In this document: one piece after another, positions 32,967 through 41,260 of the stretch
How positions within the stretch are numbered: the stretch's first letter is position 1
How the letters are laid out: every line of letters starts with the position of its first letter
Source: Streptomyces sp. NL15-2K
GTDB taxonomy: Bacteria > Actinomycetota > Actinomycetes > Streptomycetales > Streptomycetaceae
NCBI RefSeq assembly: GCF_030551255.1
Contig: NZ_CP130630.1
Coordinates: 11,655,001-11,719,000 of the forward strand
Reading direction: 5' to 3'
Length of the DNA: 64,000 bases
Made by a program: the position numbers and the translations under genes
The notes under the pieces: generated by a model
Told to the model about the DNA's origin: nothing
The model's database searches: none
The model's input: only the letters and a program-made list of their open reading frames with translations

Positions 32967-34352
32967 ATGCGCAGGTTGCTGATCGGAGTGGTCACCGTGC
33001 TCGCGGTGCTGCTCGCCGGCTGTTCCACCCGCTCGGACTCGGGCAGCGGCGAGCCCGAGGAGACCAGCGGCGCCGAGTCGAGCGCTCCCGCCGTCGACGG
33101 CCCGGACTTCGGGACGCTGAAGAACGTCTGTGGCAAGGGCGATGCCAAGGCGGTGAGCCAGCAGGGCGTCACCGGCGACAGGGTCGAGCTCGGGGTCTTC
33201 ACCGACCAGGGCTTCACCAAGAACTCCGAAATGGTCGACGCCGCGAAGGCGTTCACCTCCTGGTGCAACGACAACGGCGGCATCAACGGACGCAAGCTCG
33301 TGCCCGTCATCCGCGACGCGAAATTCCTGGAGGTCCGCCAGCGCATGCAGCAGGCATGCAAGGAGGACTTCATGCTGGTCGGCGGTGGTGCCTCGATGGA
33401 CGGGCTCGGCACCAAGGACCGGCTGAGCTGCCTGCTTCCCGCCTTCCCGGCGCAGTCCAGCCTTGCCCCCGCCGTCGGCTCCGACCTGCAGGTGATGTCC
33501 GCGGGCCCGTTCTCCGGACATTTCCAGTACGCGGGGTTCTACCAGTGGCTGCTCAAGGAGAAGTTCCCCGGTTCCGCGCAGCACGTCGGCATCATCTCGG
33601 GCGACAGCCCGGTGACCAAGGTCATGGCCACGCAGTACAAGGAGTCGATCGCCTCGCTCGGGGGAAAGGTCAGCTACTCCGACCTCTACCCGGCCACCGG
33701 CGTCTCCGACTGGACGCCGTACGCGCAGACCCTGAAGAAGGAGAAGGTCAAGGGCCTGGTCTTCCACGGCGACTTCGCCAGCCTCGCCAAGCTGGAGCAG
33801 GCGCTCACCAGTCTCGGTTACGCGCCCGACTGGATCGATGCCAACAGCAACGCCTACTCCCAGAACTTCATCGAGCTGGCGGGATCGGCGCTCGGCACCC
33901 AGCACAACTACACCGAACTGTTCGCCACGCACCCGCTGGATGCGAGCAAGGAGAATCCCGCGGTCGAGAAGGTCGAGGCCCTGTTCGCGAAGTACGCGCC
34001 GGGCAAGCCCGTCACGTATCCCGCACTGCGCGCCTTCTCCGCCTGGCTGCTGTTCGCCACCTCCGCCCGTGACTGCGACGAGCTGACCCGCCGTTGCGTG
34101 TACGACAACGCGCTGAAGGTCACCGACTGGACCGCCGGGGGCATCCAGGCCCCGTTCGACGTGAGCAAGCAGAACGTGCCCGGCAAGTGCTATTCGGTTG
34201 TCGAGGCGACGCCGGAGGGCTGGAAGCCGGCCTCCTTCGAGCAGGACAGCGGCCCGTATCGCTGCGACGCACCCGTGGTGAAGTTCAAGCGGAGCTACAC
34301 CGAACCGGCCCGGCTCGCCGACGTCGGCAAGTCCCTGTCCGACCTCAAGTGA
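32967..34352 (+). CDS. ABC-type substrate-binding lipoprotein (branched-chain amino acid family)
   Basis: A 461-residue periplasmic-binding-protein-fold lipoprotein. The N terminus is a lipoprotein signal peptide with the lipobox LAGC at Cys19, followed by a Ser/Gly/Glu-rich linker. The body shows the type I binding fold (DRVELGVFTDQGF, KLVPVIRDAKF, VGIISGDSPVTKV). It would capture substrate at the outer membrane face. No permease or ATPase gene lies in the window, so it is an orphan component or works with a transporter elsewhere. The ATG at 32967 follows AGGAGG. Confidence 0.85.
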   Translation: MRRLLIGVVTVLAVLLAGCSTRSDSGSGEPEETSGAESSAPAVDGPDFGTLKNVCGKGDAKAVSQQGVTGDRVELGVFTDQGFTKNSEMVDAAKAFTSWCNDNGGINGRKLVPVIRDAKFLEVRQRMQQACKEDFMLVGGGASMDGLGTKDRLSCLLPAFPAQSSLAPAVGSDLQVMSAGPFSGHFQYAGFYQWLLKEKFPGSAQHVGIISGDSPVTKVMATQYKESIASLGGKVSYSDLYPATGVSDWTPYAQTLKKEKVKGLVFHGDFASLAKLEQALTSLGYAPDWIDANSNAYSQNFIELAGSALGTQHNYTELFATHPLDASKENPAVEKVEALFAKYAPGKPVTYPALRAFSAWLLFATSARDCDELTRRCVYDNALKVTDWTAGGIQAPFDVSKQNVPGKCYSVVEATPEGWKPASFEQDSGPYRCDAPVVKFKRSYTEPARLADVGKSLSDLK

Positions 34353-34371
34353 CGTAAGGAGCGTGACCGCG

Positions 34372-34563
34372 GTGAAAGTACGCGTCGATCCCGAGCGCTG
34401 CCAGGGTCACACCCTGTGTGCGATGCGCGCCCCCGAGGTGTTCGAGCTGAGTGACATCGACGGCCATTCGTCGCCGGTGGCCGAGGAGGTGCCCGAAGAG
34501 CAGCAGGACCGGGTGATCGATGCCGTCCGCTCCTGCCCCGAGCGGGCCATCAGCGTCATCTGA
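34372..34563 (+). CDS. P450-type [3Fe-4S]/[4Fe-4S] ferredoxin
   Basis: A 63-residue ferredoxin with cluster ligands in CQGHTLC and a distal SCPERAI. The second position of the motif is His in place of Cys, a form usual for ferredoxins that serve actinobacterial P450s. It should pass electrons to the P450 encoded 45 bases downstream. I set the start at GTG 34372 (reading VKVRVDPERC) because AAGGAG ends ten bases before it; an in-frame GTG at 34363 is only one base from the ribosome site. Confidence 0.85.
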   Translation: MKVRVDPERCQGHTLCAMRAPEVFELSDIDGHSSPVAEEVPEEQQDRVIDAVRSCPERAISVI

Positions 34564-34566
34564 ACG

Positions 34567-34599
34567 GCAGGCACAGGGCAGGCACAGGGCAGGGACAGG
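34567..34599. repeat. Three tandem 11-base repeats between ferredoxin and P450 genes
   Basis: GCAGGCACAGG occurs at 34567-34577 and 34578-34588, and with one mismatch at 34589-34599. The array fills almost the whole gap and ends just before the P450 ribosome site (GGGAGAGAG), so its copy number would change the spacing upstream of translation. Confidence 0.7.
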
Positions 34600-34608
34600 G
34601 AGAGAGCG

Positions 34609-35991
34609 ATGAGCAGCGAGCAGACCGACGACGGCCGGCTGCGGCCCAGGATCCACTTCGACCGCCACGCGCCCGAATACCGCGACCGGTTCGAGGAGAT
34701 CACGCACGATCTGCACGGCCGGTGCCCGATGGCCTTCAGCGACACGTACGGGGGGCACTGGGTGGCCAGCGGAAACCGGGAGGTGGCGACCCTCGCCCGT
34801 GCCGCCGACGTGCTGTCCAACGACCACGACGTGCACGGCGAGCGCCGCGGCTATCAGGGCATCAACATCCCCGCACCGGACCGCGGCCGCGGCATCCGCG
34901 GCGGCTTTCTGGAGATGGACCCACCCGAGCAGCGCGCCTACCGCGACGCGCTCAACCCGTATCTGTCACCGGCCGCCGTCGCCCGCTGGATCCCGTTCGT
35001 CGACGAGGTGACCCGCGCCTGCCTCGACGAACGGATCGAGCAGGGGCGCATCGACTTCGTCGACGACCTCGCGAACATCGTGCCGGCCGTGCTCACCCTC
35101 GCGATGATGGGCATTCCGCTGACGAAGTGGGAGCTGTACAACGAGCCCGCGCACGCGGGCGTTTACACCCCGCCGGACTCGCCCGACATGAAGCGGGTGG
35201 TCGAGGCGCACATCGCGATGATGCGGGACCTCGCGACCACCCTCCACACCGTGCGGGCGCAGCCGCGCCCCGGGCTGGTCGACGCCCTGATCCGGCTGCG
35301 GATCGACGGCGAGCCGGCCCCGGACGAGGAGCTGCTCGGCGCGCTCGGGCTGCTCATCGGGGGCGGCTTCGACACCACGACCGCCCTCACCGCGCACGCC
35401 CTGGAGTGGCTGTCCGAGCACCCGGACGACCGCGCCCGGCTCAGCGCCGAGCGGGGCCCGCTGCTGGACTCCGCCACCGAGGAGTTCCTGCGCTACTTCA
35501 CGCCCGCGCCCGGAGACGGCCGCACGGTGGCCGAGGACTGCGCCCTCGCGGGTGCCGAGCTGAAGGAGGGCGACCGCATCTGGCTGTCCTGGGCGATGGC
35601 CAACCGCGATCCGCAGGTCTTCCCCGACCCGGACCGCATCGACCTGGCGCGCACCGGGAACCGGCACGCCAGCTTCGGCCTGGGCATCCACCGCTGCATC
35701 GGCTCCAACGTGGCCCGCACCGTATTCAAGCGGATGCTGCTGCACGTCCTCGACCGCATCCCCGACTACGTCTGCGACCCCGAAGGCACCGTCCACTACG
35801 ACACCATCGGCGTGATCCAGGGGATGCGGAAGCTCCCCGCCACGTTCACGCCGGGCCGGCCGCTCGGCCCCGGCCTCGACGCGACCCTGGACATGCTCCA
35901 GCGCGGCTGCGACGAGCACGGCTGGGCGAAGCCGATCACCGAGCGCAAGGCCGCCGCGAAGCTTGACGGAGAGAACGCCGACCATGACTGA
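34609..35991 (+). CDS. Cytochrome P450
   Basis: A 460-residue bacterial P450. The heme Cys is near residue 363 in FGLGIHRCIGSNVAR, the I-helix oxygen-binding motif is LIGGGFDTTTAL and the K-helix ExxR is EEFLRYF. The N-terminal half has no membrane anchor. With its own ferredoxin gene upstream, it is a class I monooxygenase; the reductase could be the one at 41261 or a housekeeping enzyme. The sequence type resembles P450s of steroid, terpene or alicyclic catabolism, but no subfamily can be fixed by eye. Confidence 0.9.
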   Translation: MSSEQTDDGRLRPRIHFDRHAPEYRDRFEEITHDLHGRCPMAFSDTYGGHWVASGNREVATLARAADVLSNDHDVHGERRGYQGINIPAPDRGRGIRGGFLEMDPPEQRAYRDALNPYLSPAAVARWIPFVDEVTRACLDERIEQGRIDFVDDLANIVPAVLTLAMMGIPLTKWELYNEPAHAGVYTPPDSPDMKRVVEAHIAMMRDLATTLHTVRAQPRPGLVDALIRLRIDGEPAPDEELLGALGLLIGGGFDTTTALTAHALEWLSEHPDDRARLSAERGPLLDSATEEFLRYFTPAPGDGRTVAEDCALAGAELKEGDRIWLSWAMANRDPQVFPDPDRIDLARTGNRHASFGLGIHRCIGSNVARTVFKRMLLHVLDRIPDYVCDPEGTVHYDTIGVIQGMRKLPATFTPGRPLGPGLDATLDMLQRGCDEHGWAKPITERKAAAKLDGENADHD

Positions 35992-37636
35992 GTCCGCACC
36001 GGAGGACCGACCGGCGCCGCAGATGGCGCCGGAGACGGAGTTCTTCTGGACGTCCGGCGGGGACGGGCGGCTGCGCTTTGCGCAGTGCGAGGCCTGCAGC
36101 GCACTCATCCACCCGCCGCAGCCGGTGTGCCGCCACTGCCGGAGCCGGGACTTCGCCGTCCGTGAGGTGTCCGGCCGGGCCACGCTGATCGGCTTCACGG
36201 TGAATCAGCGCTTCCCGTTCCCCGGGCTCACCCTGCCGTACGTGATCGGGCAGGTGGCCATCGAGGAGGATCCCCGGGTCCGGCTCACCACGAATGTCGT
36301 CGGGGCGGAGCCGGCGGAGCCGGCGGAGCTCGAGCTCGGCATGCCGATGGAGGTCACCTTCCAGCAGGCGGGCGAGGCGTGGCTGCCGCTGTTCCGGCCG
36401 GTTCCCGACGCGCCTTACCGGCCGCTGCCGGCGGACGCGCCGCCCCGGCCCCGTACCCGGCGGGCCGGCCCCAAGTTCGAGGACAAGGCAGTCATCAGCG
36501 GCGCCGGCGCCTCCCGCATCGGCCGCCGGCTGATGCGCCCCCCGCTGGAGCTGACCGTCGAGGCGTGCGAACGCGCCGTCGCCGACGCCGGCCTGACCTT
36601 CGACGACATCGACGGCCTCGCCACCTACCCGGGCGCCGGCCCGTTCGGCGGCTTCGCCGAGGGCGGTGTCAGCGCGCTGGAGGCCGCGCTCGGCCTGCAC
36701 CCGGTGTGGCACAGCGGCGGCGGCGAGACCTTCGGCCCCGGCGGCTCGGTGATCGCGGCGATGCTCGCCGTGGCCGGCGGCCTCGCGCGCCATGTGCTGT
36801 GCTTCCGCACGGTGTGGGAGTCGACGTACGGCGAACTGCTCAAGCGGGGCCGGATATCAGCACCGCCGCCGAGCGTGGACGGCTGGCTCAAGCCCTTCGG
36901 CTGCGTGTCCCCGTCTCACACCCTCGCCATGAACGCCCAGCGCCACTTCCACCGCTACGGCACCACCCGCGAGACCCTCGGCCGGATCGCCCTCAACCAG
37001 CGCGCCAACGCCGCCCTGCACCCCGACGCGGTCTACCGCGACCCGCTGACGATGGACGACTACCTGGGCGCCCGCCCCATCACCACTCCCTTCGGGCTCT
37101 ACGACTGCGACGTCCCCTGCGACGCCTCGGTCGCCGTCGTGGTCTCGGCCGCCGAGACGGCACCCGACCTGGCGAAGCCGCCGGTGCGCGTCGAGGCCGT
37201 CGGCACCCAGATCCTGGAGCGGCCCGAGTGGGACCAGTCCACCCTCACCCATGAGCCCCAAGTCCTCGGCCAGGCCGCCCACCTGTGGACCCGCACCGAC
37301 CTGCGCCCGGCCGATGTGGACGTGGCCCTGCTCTACGACGGCTTCACCATGAACTGCCTGTCATGGATCGAGGCCCTCGGCTTCTGCGGCATCGGCGAGG
37401 CCAAGGACTTCCTCGACGGCGGCAAGAACATCGCCCGCGACGGCGTGCTGCCCCTGAACACCCACGGTGGACAGCTCTCCCACGGCCGTACGCACGGCAT
37501 GGGCCTGCTCCAGGAGGCCGTGCTGCAACTGCGCGGCGAGGCCGGGGCCCGCCAAGTCGCCGGCGCCCGCTGCGCGGTGGTCAGCAGCGGCGGACTCACC
37601 CCGAGCGGCGTGCTGATGCTGCGGAACGACGCATGA
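35984..37636 (+). CDS. Fusion of a DUF35 (OB-fold/zinc ribbon) protein and an Ltp2-like thiolase-fold protein
   Basis: A 550-residue two-domain protein. Residues 1-150 are a DUF35 domain with zinc-ribbon cysteines C35, C38, C49 and C52 (CEAC, CRHC) followed by the OB-fold. Residues about 165-550 are thiolase-like, of the nonspecific-lipid-transfer-protein group (VISGAGASRIGRRL, CDVPCDASVAVVVSAAE, NTHGGQLSHGRTHGMG). In steroid-degrading actinobacteria separate DUF35 and Ltp2 proteins form a retro-aldolase that cleaves side chains and releases propionyl-CoA or acetyl-CoA. Here both halves are in one chain. It overlaps the P450 gene by eight bases. Confidence 0.85.
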   Translation: MTESAPEDRPAPQMAPETEFFWTSGGDGRLRFAQCEACSALIHPPQPVCRHCRSRDFAVREVSGRATLIGFTVNQRFPFPGLTLPYVIGQVAIEEDPRVRLTTNVVGAEPAEPAELELGMPMEVTFQQAGEAWLPLFRPVPDAPYRPLPADAPPRPRTRRAGPKFEDKAVISGAGASRIGRRLMRPPLELTVEACERAVADAGLTFDDIDGLATYPGAGPFGGFAEGGVSALEAALGLHPVWHSGGGETFGPGGSVIAAMLAVAGGLARHVLCFRTVWESTYGELLKRGRISAPPPSVDGWLKPFGCVSPSHTLAMNAQRHFHRYGTTRETLGRIALNQRANAALHPDAVYRDPLTMDDYLGARPITTPFGLYDCDVPCDASVAVVVSAAETAPDLAKPPVRVEAVGTQILERPEWDQSTLTHEPQVLGQAAHLWTRTDLRPADVDVALLYDGFTMNCLSWIEALGFCGIGEAKDFLDGGKNIARDGVLPLNTHGGQLSHGRTHGMGLLQEAVLQLRGEAGARQVAGARCAVVSSGGLTPSGVLMLRNDA

Positions 37637-38568
37637 CGGCCCCCACGGATCCGCTCACCGAGGACTCCGCCGGGCCACCCGTGACCGTCGCCGAGCGCGT
37701 CGTACGCGTTCTCGGCATGCCGCTGTCCGCCCGGGTCGCCGAGGCACCCGACCCCCGGGCGGTCGTTGTCGCCCTGCACGGCGGCGCCACCCACTCCGTG
37801 TACTTCGACCACCCCGGCCACCCGCGCCTGTCCCTGCTGCGCACCGCCGCCGCGCTCGGCTTCACCACGCTCGCACTGGACCGCCCCGGATACGGCACCT
37901 CGGCGCCGCACCAGAGCGAACTGGAGTCGGCCGAGCACCGCACCGAAGTCGCCTGGCGCGCCGTGGACGCGCTGCTCGCCGGGCGTGAAAGGGGCGCGGG
38001 CGTCTTCGTGTGGGGGCATTCGGCGGGGTGCGAACTGGCCCTGCGGATGGCCGCCGACGACGCGCGCGGTCCCGACCTGCTCGGACTGGAAATCGCCGGA
38101 ACGGGTCTTGAGCATCACCCCGGCGTACTCGACGCCCTCGACGCCTGGGGCCGCGACTCGCCCGGCGGCCGGACCGGACTGCGGCGCGCCCTGTGGAATC
38201 CGCCGGACGCCTACCCGCCCGATGTGCACGGCGGCCGCCACATCGGCGCGCCGTCACCCGCCTACGAAGGGCGACGGCGCGAGTGGCGGCAGATCTTCAG
38301 CAGCCATGCCGCCCGCGTCCGCGTGCCCGTGCACATCACGATCGCCGAGCACGAGCGGGTGTGGGCCACGGGGCCGCAGGCGCTGGCCGACCTGAGCTGC
38401 CCCTTCAGCGCCGCCCCGCGCGTGATCGCCGAGGAGCAGGCGGGCGCCGGGCACAACACGAGCGTGGGCCGCACCGCCCTCGCCTACCACCTCAACGTGC
38501 TGTCGTTCGTGGAGGAATGCGTGCAGAGCATCGAGGGCGTACCCGGACTCGGAGGCGGCGATGAGTGA
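37633..38568 (+). CDS. Alpha/beta hydrolase
   Basis: A 311-residue alpha/beta hydrolase. The oxyanion HGG is in VVALHGGATHS, the nucleophile elbow is WGHSAGCELA, and a late His is in GAGHNTSVG. Length and motifs fit an esterase, thioesterase or C-C bond hydrolase. It follows the DUF35-thiolase with an ATGA overlap, so it may hydrolyse the thioester or ring product of that step. Confidence 0.8.
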   Translation: MTAPTDPLTEDSAGPPVTVAERVVRVLGMPLSARVAEAPDPRAVVVALHGGATHSVYFDHPGHPRLSLLRTAAALGFTTLALDRPGYGTSAPHQSELESAEHRTEVAWRAVDALLAGRERGAGVFVWGHSAGCELALRMAADDARGPDLLGLEIAGTGLEHHPGVLDALDAWGRDSPGGRTGLRRALWNPPDAYPPDVHGGRHIGAPSPAYEGRRREWRQIFSSHAARVRVPVHITIAEHERVWATGPQALADLSCPFSAAPRVIAEEQAGAGHNTSVGRTALAYHLNVLSFVEECVQSIEGVPGLGGGDE

Positions 38569-39058
38569 CGCGGACGCCACGGCCCTGCTGGCGGTCCGGC
38601 TGGTCCTCGGGGCCGTCATGATCGTGCACGGCCTGAACCACTGGCGCGGCGGAGGGGGCATCGACGGCACCGCGAGGTGGTTCGGCGGGCTCGACCTGCG
38701 CCGGCCGCGGCTGCAGGCATGGCTCAGCGTCGGCACCGAGGTGGGCGCCGGCACGCTGCTGCTGCTCGGCCTGTGCACGCCGCTCGCCTGCGCCGCCGTC
38801 GTGTCGGTGATGCTGGTCGCCGGGCTGCTCGCGCACCGGCGCAACGGCTTCTTCGTCTTCAAGGACGGCTACGAATACGTCCTGGTCCTCGCCGTCATCT
38901 CCCTGGCCCTGGCCGCCTGGGGCCCCGGCGACTACGCCGTGGACACCGCCGCCGGCATCGAGGTGACGGGCTGGGCGGGCGCGGGCCTCGCGGCCGGCCT
39001 CGCCGCGGCCGGCACCGCCGGACTGCTGGGCGCGTTCTGGCGGCCGCGGCGCCGCTGA
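38561..39058 (+). CDS. DoxX family membrane protein
   Basis: A 165-residue protein with four predicted membrane helices (around residues 6-25, 55-80, 95-120 and 130-155) and the DoxX N-terminal pattern RLVLGAVMIVHGLNHW. Some DoxX proteins are quinol-oxidase subunits and others are thiosulfate- or redox-linked; most are uncharacterised. It is the last gene of the 29539-39058 operon and overlaps the hydrolase by eight bases. A role in substrate entry or redox balancing is possible but unproven. Confidence 0.8.
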   Translation: MSDADATALLAVRLVLGAVMIVHGLNHWRGGGGIDGTARWFGGLDLRRPRLQAWLSVGTEVGAGTLLLLGLCTPLACAAVVSVMLVAGLLAHRRNGFFVFKDGYEYVLVLAVISLALAAWGPGDYAVDTAAGIEVTGWAGAGLAAGLAAAGTAGLLGAFWRPRRR

Positions 39059-39101
39059 TGAAGAGGGGCCGGCCTCTCCCGCGCGATCCGGCGCGTCCGT
39101 A

Positions 39102-39125
39102 AGGTGACAGGGTTCACGGTCACCT
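39102..39125. promoter_or_regulatory. Palindrome upstream of a TetR gene
   Basis: AGGTGAC (39102-39108) and GTCACCT (39119-39125) are a perfect inverted repeat with a ten-base centre that itself contains GGGTTCAC. It lies 21 bases before the TetR ATG, a typical autoregulatory position, and is unlike the GAGAAT-type sites. Confidence 0.55.
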
Positions 39126-39146
39126 GCGGGACGAGAGGGTGAAGCC

Positions 39147-39761
39147 ATGGATTCGGTGCGGCACGAGCAGATACTGCGGGCGGCGGTGGAGGTGTTCGTC
39201 GAGCGCGGCTACCGGGGTACGTCGATCGACGCGGTGGCGGAGCGGGCGGGACTGACCCGGCAGGGCGTGCTGCACTACTACCCGAGCAAGAAGCGGCTGT
39301 ACTTCGCTCTGCTCCATTTCCGCGAGGCGCTCACCCGGCAGTATGTGGACCATGACGACGAGCCACCGGACATGGCCCGCCGCTTCGCCGAGGCCCTCGA
39401 GTTCGACCTGGGCATCCCCTCGCTTGCGCAGGTGCACAGCGTCGTCATGGCCGAAGCCGCCATCGGACAGGAACCCGCCCGTGGGTTCGCGCGTGCGCGC
39501 AGCCGCGAGCTCAACGAGATGATCACCCGCGAGCTGACCGACTGCTACGGCCCCCGGCTGCCCAGCGGGCTGACCGCGCGCGCGGGCGCCGCCGCGCTGC
39601 TGGCGCTGGTGGCGGGTCTCCAGCAGCAGTGGCTGGTGCAGGCGGACGAGGAGGAAACCTACCCTGTGCTCGTCCGCGACTCGATCAGGGCGCTAGTGCT
39701 CGGGTCGACCGAGGCACCCGCTACCGGCGAGCGGGGCGGACAGGCCCGTACCGCTGGGTGA
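39147..39761 (+). CDS. TetR family regulator with its own operator
   Basis: A 204-residue TetR protein. The helix-turn-helix is clear in RAAVEVFVERGYRGTSIDAVAERAGLTRQGVLHYYPSKKRLYFALL (key motifs YRGTSIDAV and GVLHYY). The C-terminal ligand domain has a GLQQQWL motif common in TetR proteins of sugar and lipid operons. No regulon palindrome is nearby; a different inverted repeat (39102-39125) lies upstream, so it probably regulates itself or another target. It ends convergently with the hydrolase-like gene at 39786. Confidence 0.85.
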   Translation: MDSVRHEQILRAAVEVFVERGYRGTSIDAVAERAGLTRQGVLHYYPSKKRLYFALLHFREALTRQYVDHDDEPPDMARRFAEALEFDLGIPSLAQVHSVVMAEAAIGQEPARGFARARSRELNEMITRELTDCYGPRLPSGLTARAGAAALLALVAGLQQQWLVQADEEETYPVLVRDSIRALVLGSTEAPATGERGGQARTAG

Positions 39762-39785
39762 CCGGGCGGTGCGGACGGCCAGAGG

Positions 39786-40529
39786 TCAGCGCGCGCTGTC
39801 GGACGGCAGTGGTACGCGGCGCGCGCTCGCGTGCGCGCGCAGGAAGGCCGCGGTCGCGCCGGTCTGGGCCAGACCCAGCGCGGACGCGTCCTCGTGCACC
39901 CGCAGGTCCACCGTGACGCCGGAACGAGCCGCGCGCGCCGCGAACCCCAGCGCGTCGTCGAGCAGCACATCGGTGCCGGCGGCCTGCAGTTGCAGGGGCG
40001 GCAGGCCGTGCAGATTGCCGTGCAGCGGGCTCAGCAGCGGCTCGTCGCGGGCGGCTTGGCCCGCATACGACGCGGCGCGCCGGTGCAGCACATCGACGTC
40101 CGTCGTACGGTCTGCTGCCGCGTTGAGCAGCAGGCTCGGCGCGTCGAGCGTCAGGTCCAGCAGCGGCGTCAGCAGAGCCGCGCACACGGGCAGGTCCACG
40201 CCCTCGTCGCGCAGCCGCAGCAGCAGCCCGGCGGCCAGTCCGCCCCCCAGCCGCTTCCCGGCCAGGGCGACGGGGCCGCGCTCGCGTGCGTACGCATACG
40301 CCGTGCACACGTCGTCCAGGGCCGCGGGGAAGGCGGCCCGATAGCGTGCGCAGACCACGGTGCAGCCCGTCGCCCGGGACAGCTCCCGGGCCATGGGGAG
40401 CGCGTCGTGCGGAGTGCCGCCGAGCCGTGGGTCCCCGTGGACGTACAGCACCATGTGGTCCACCGCCCGGCCCAGCGGATGCACCTCGGGCCCGAACGGC
40501 CCTTCCGCCACGCGAAGGTCACTTGCCAC
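39786..40529 (-). CDS. HSL-family hydrolase homologue lacking the catalytic residues
   Basis: A 247-residue homologue of hormone-sensitive-lipase-type (alpha/beta hydrolase-3) esterases. The frame is intact and fold landmarks align: VLYVHG, FPAALDDVCTAYAYA, LQAAGTDVLLDDALGFAARA. But the oxyanion HGGG is HGDP, the nucleophile elbow GDSAGG reads GKRLGG (Ser replaced by Arg), the YRLAPEHPFP loop is shortened to YRAAFP, and the catalytic His after the last strand is absent. It is probably not a hydrolase and may be a binding protein or a gene early in decay. It overlaps the enoyl-CoA hydratase gene by 11 bases. Confidence 0.75.
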   Translation of the reverse strand: MASDLRVAEGPFGPEVHPLGRAVDHMVLYVHGDPRLGGTPHDALPMARELSRATGCTVVCARYRAAFPAALDDVCTAYAYARERGPVALAGKRLGGGLAAGLLLRLRDEGVDLPVCAALLTPLLDLTLDAPSLLLNAAADRTTDVDVLHRRAASYAGQAARDEPLLSPLHGNLHGLPPLQLQAAGTDVLLDDALGFAARAARSGVTVDLRVHEDASALGLAQTGATAAFLRAHASARRVPLPSDSAR

Positions 40530-41250
40530 GTGCCATCATCCTCTCCGCCGCCTGCCAGTGCTCATCGGCGACCCAGAGGCGGGCGAAGGCCCGCGCGGCC
40601 TCCCGCGGCGGGCAGCCGGGTCGCATTGCCTGTTTGATCTCCCGCGACGGACGGCAGGCAAGCCGGCGCGCCAGCTCCCGCCATCCGTCGGCGAACTCCG
40701 CCCGCGCCAGCACCCGGTCCACCAGGCCCGCCCGCTCGGCCTCGTACGCGCCGAGGGCCTCGCCGGTGCCCGCCAGCAGCAGCGCACGCCCAGGGCCGAC
40801 GAGAGCGGCGAGCCGCTCGGCGCCGCCCCAGGCAGGCATGATCGACAACGTGACCTGGTTGAAGGCGATCCGGATGTCGTCGGCGGCGACGCGGATGTCG
40901 GCGGCCAGCGCGAACTCGGCGCCGCCGCCGAAGGCGTGCCCGTTCAGCGCGGCGATGACCGGGCCCGGGAAGGCGGCGATCCGGTCGCAGATGGCCCGCA
41001 TCCGCAGGGCCATCTCCAGCGCGCCCTCCTCGGTGCGGATTTCCGCGAGCTGCTTGAGATCACCGCCGGAGACGAAGGCCTTGTCACCCGTGCCCGTCAC
41101 GACCAGCGCGTGGACCGTGTCCGCCGCGTCGGTGACGGTGCCGAGTGCCTTCTCCAGGCCCGCCATCGTGTCCGGCCCGATGGCGTTGCGCACGTGCGGG
41201 CGGTCGATGGTGATGACGGCGAGCCCGTCGTCGAGTTCGAGGTCGACCAT
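40519..41250 (-). CDS. Enoyl-CoA hydratase/isomerase family protein
   Basis: A 243-residue crotonase-fold protein: LAVITIDRPHVRNAIG, KAFVSGGDLKQLAEI and ALNGHAFGGGAEFALAADIRVAAD, with the later FNQVTLSIMPAWGGAERL loop. It hydrates or isomerises an enoyl-CoA. The ATG at 41250 has GAAAGG six bases upstream and follows the reductase stop by ten bases; the upstream in-frame start would overlap the reductase gene. Second gene of a leftward operon under site E. Confidence 0.85.
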   Translation of the reverse strand: MVDLELDDGLAVITIDRPHVRNAIGPDTMAGLEKALGTVTDAADTVHALVVTGTGDKAFVSGGDLKQLAEIRTEEGALEMALRMRAICDRIAAFPGPVIAALNGHAFGGGAEFALAADIRVAADDIRIAFNQVTLSIMPAWGGAERLAALVGPGRALLLAGTGEALGAYEAERAGLVDRVLARAEFADGWRELARRLACRPSREIKQAMRPGCPPREAARAFARLWVADEHWQAAERMMARGK

Positions 41251-41260
41251 GTCCGGCCTT

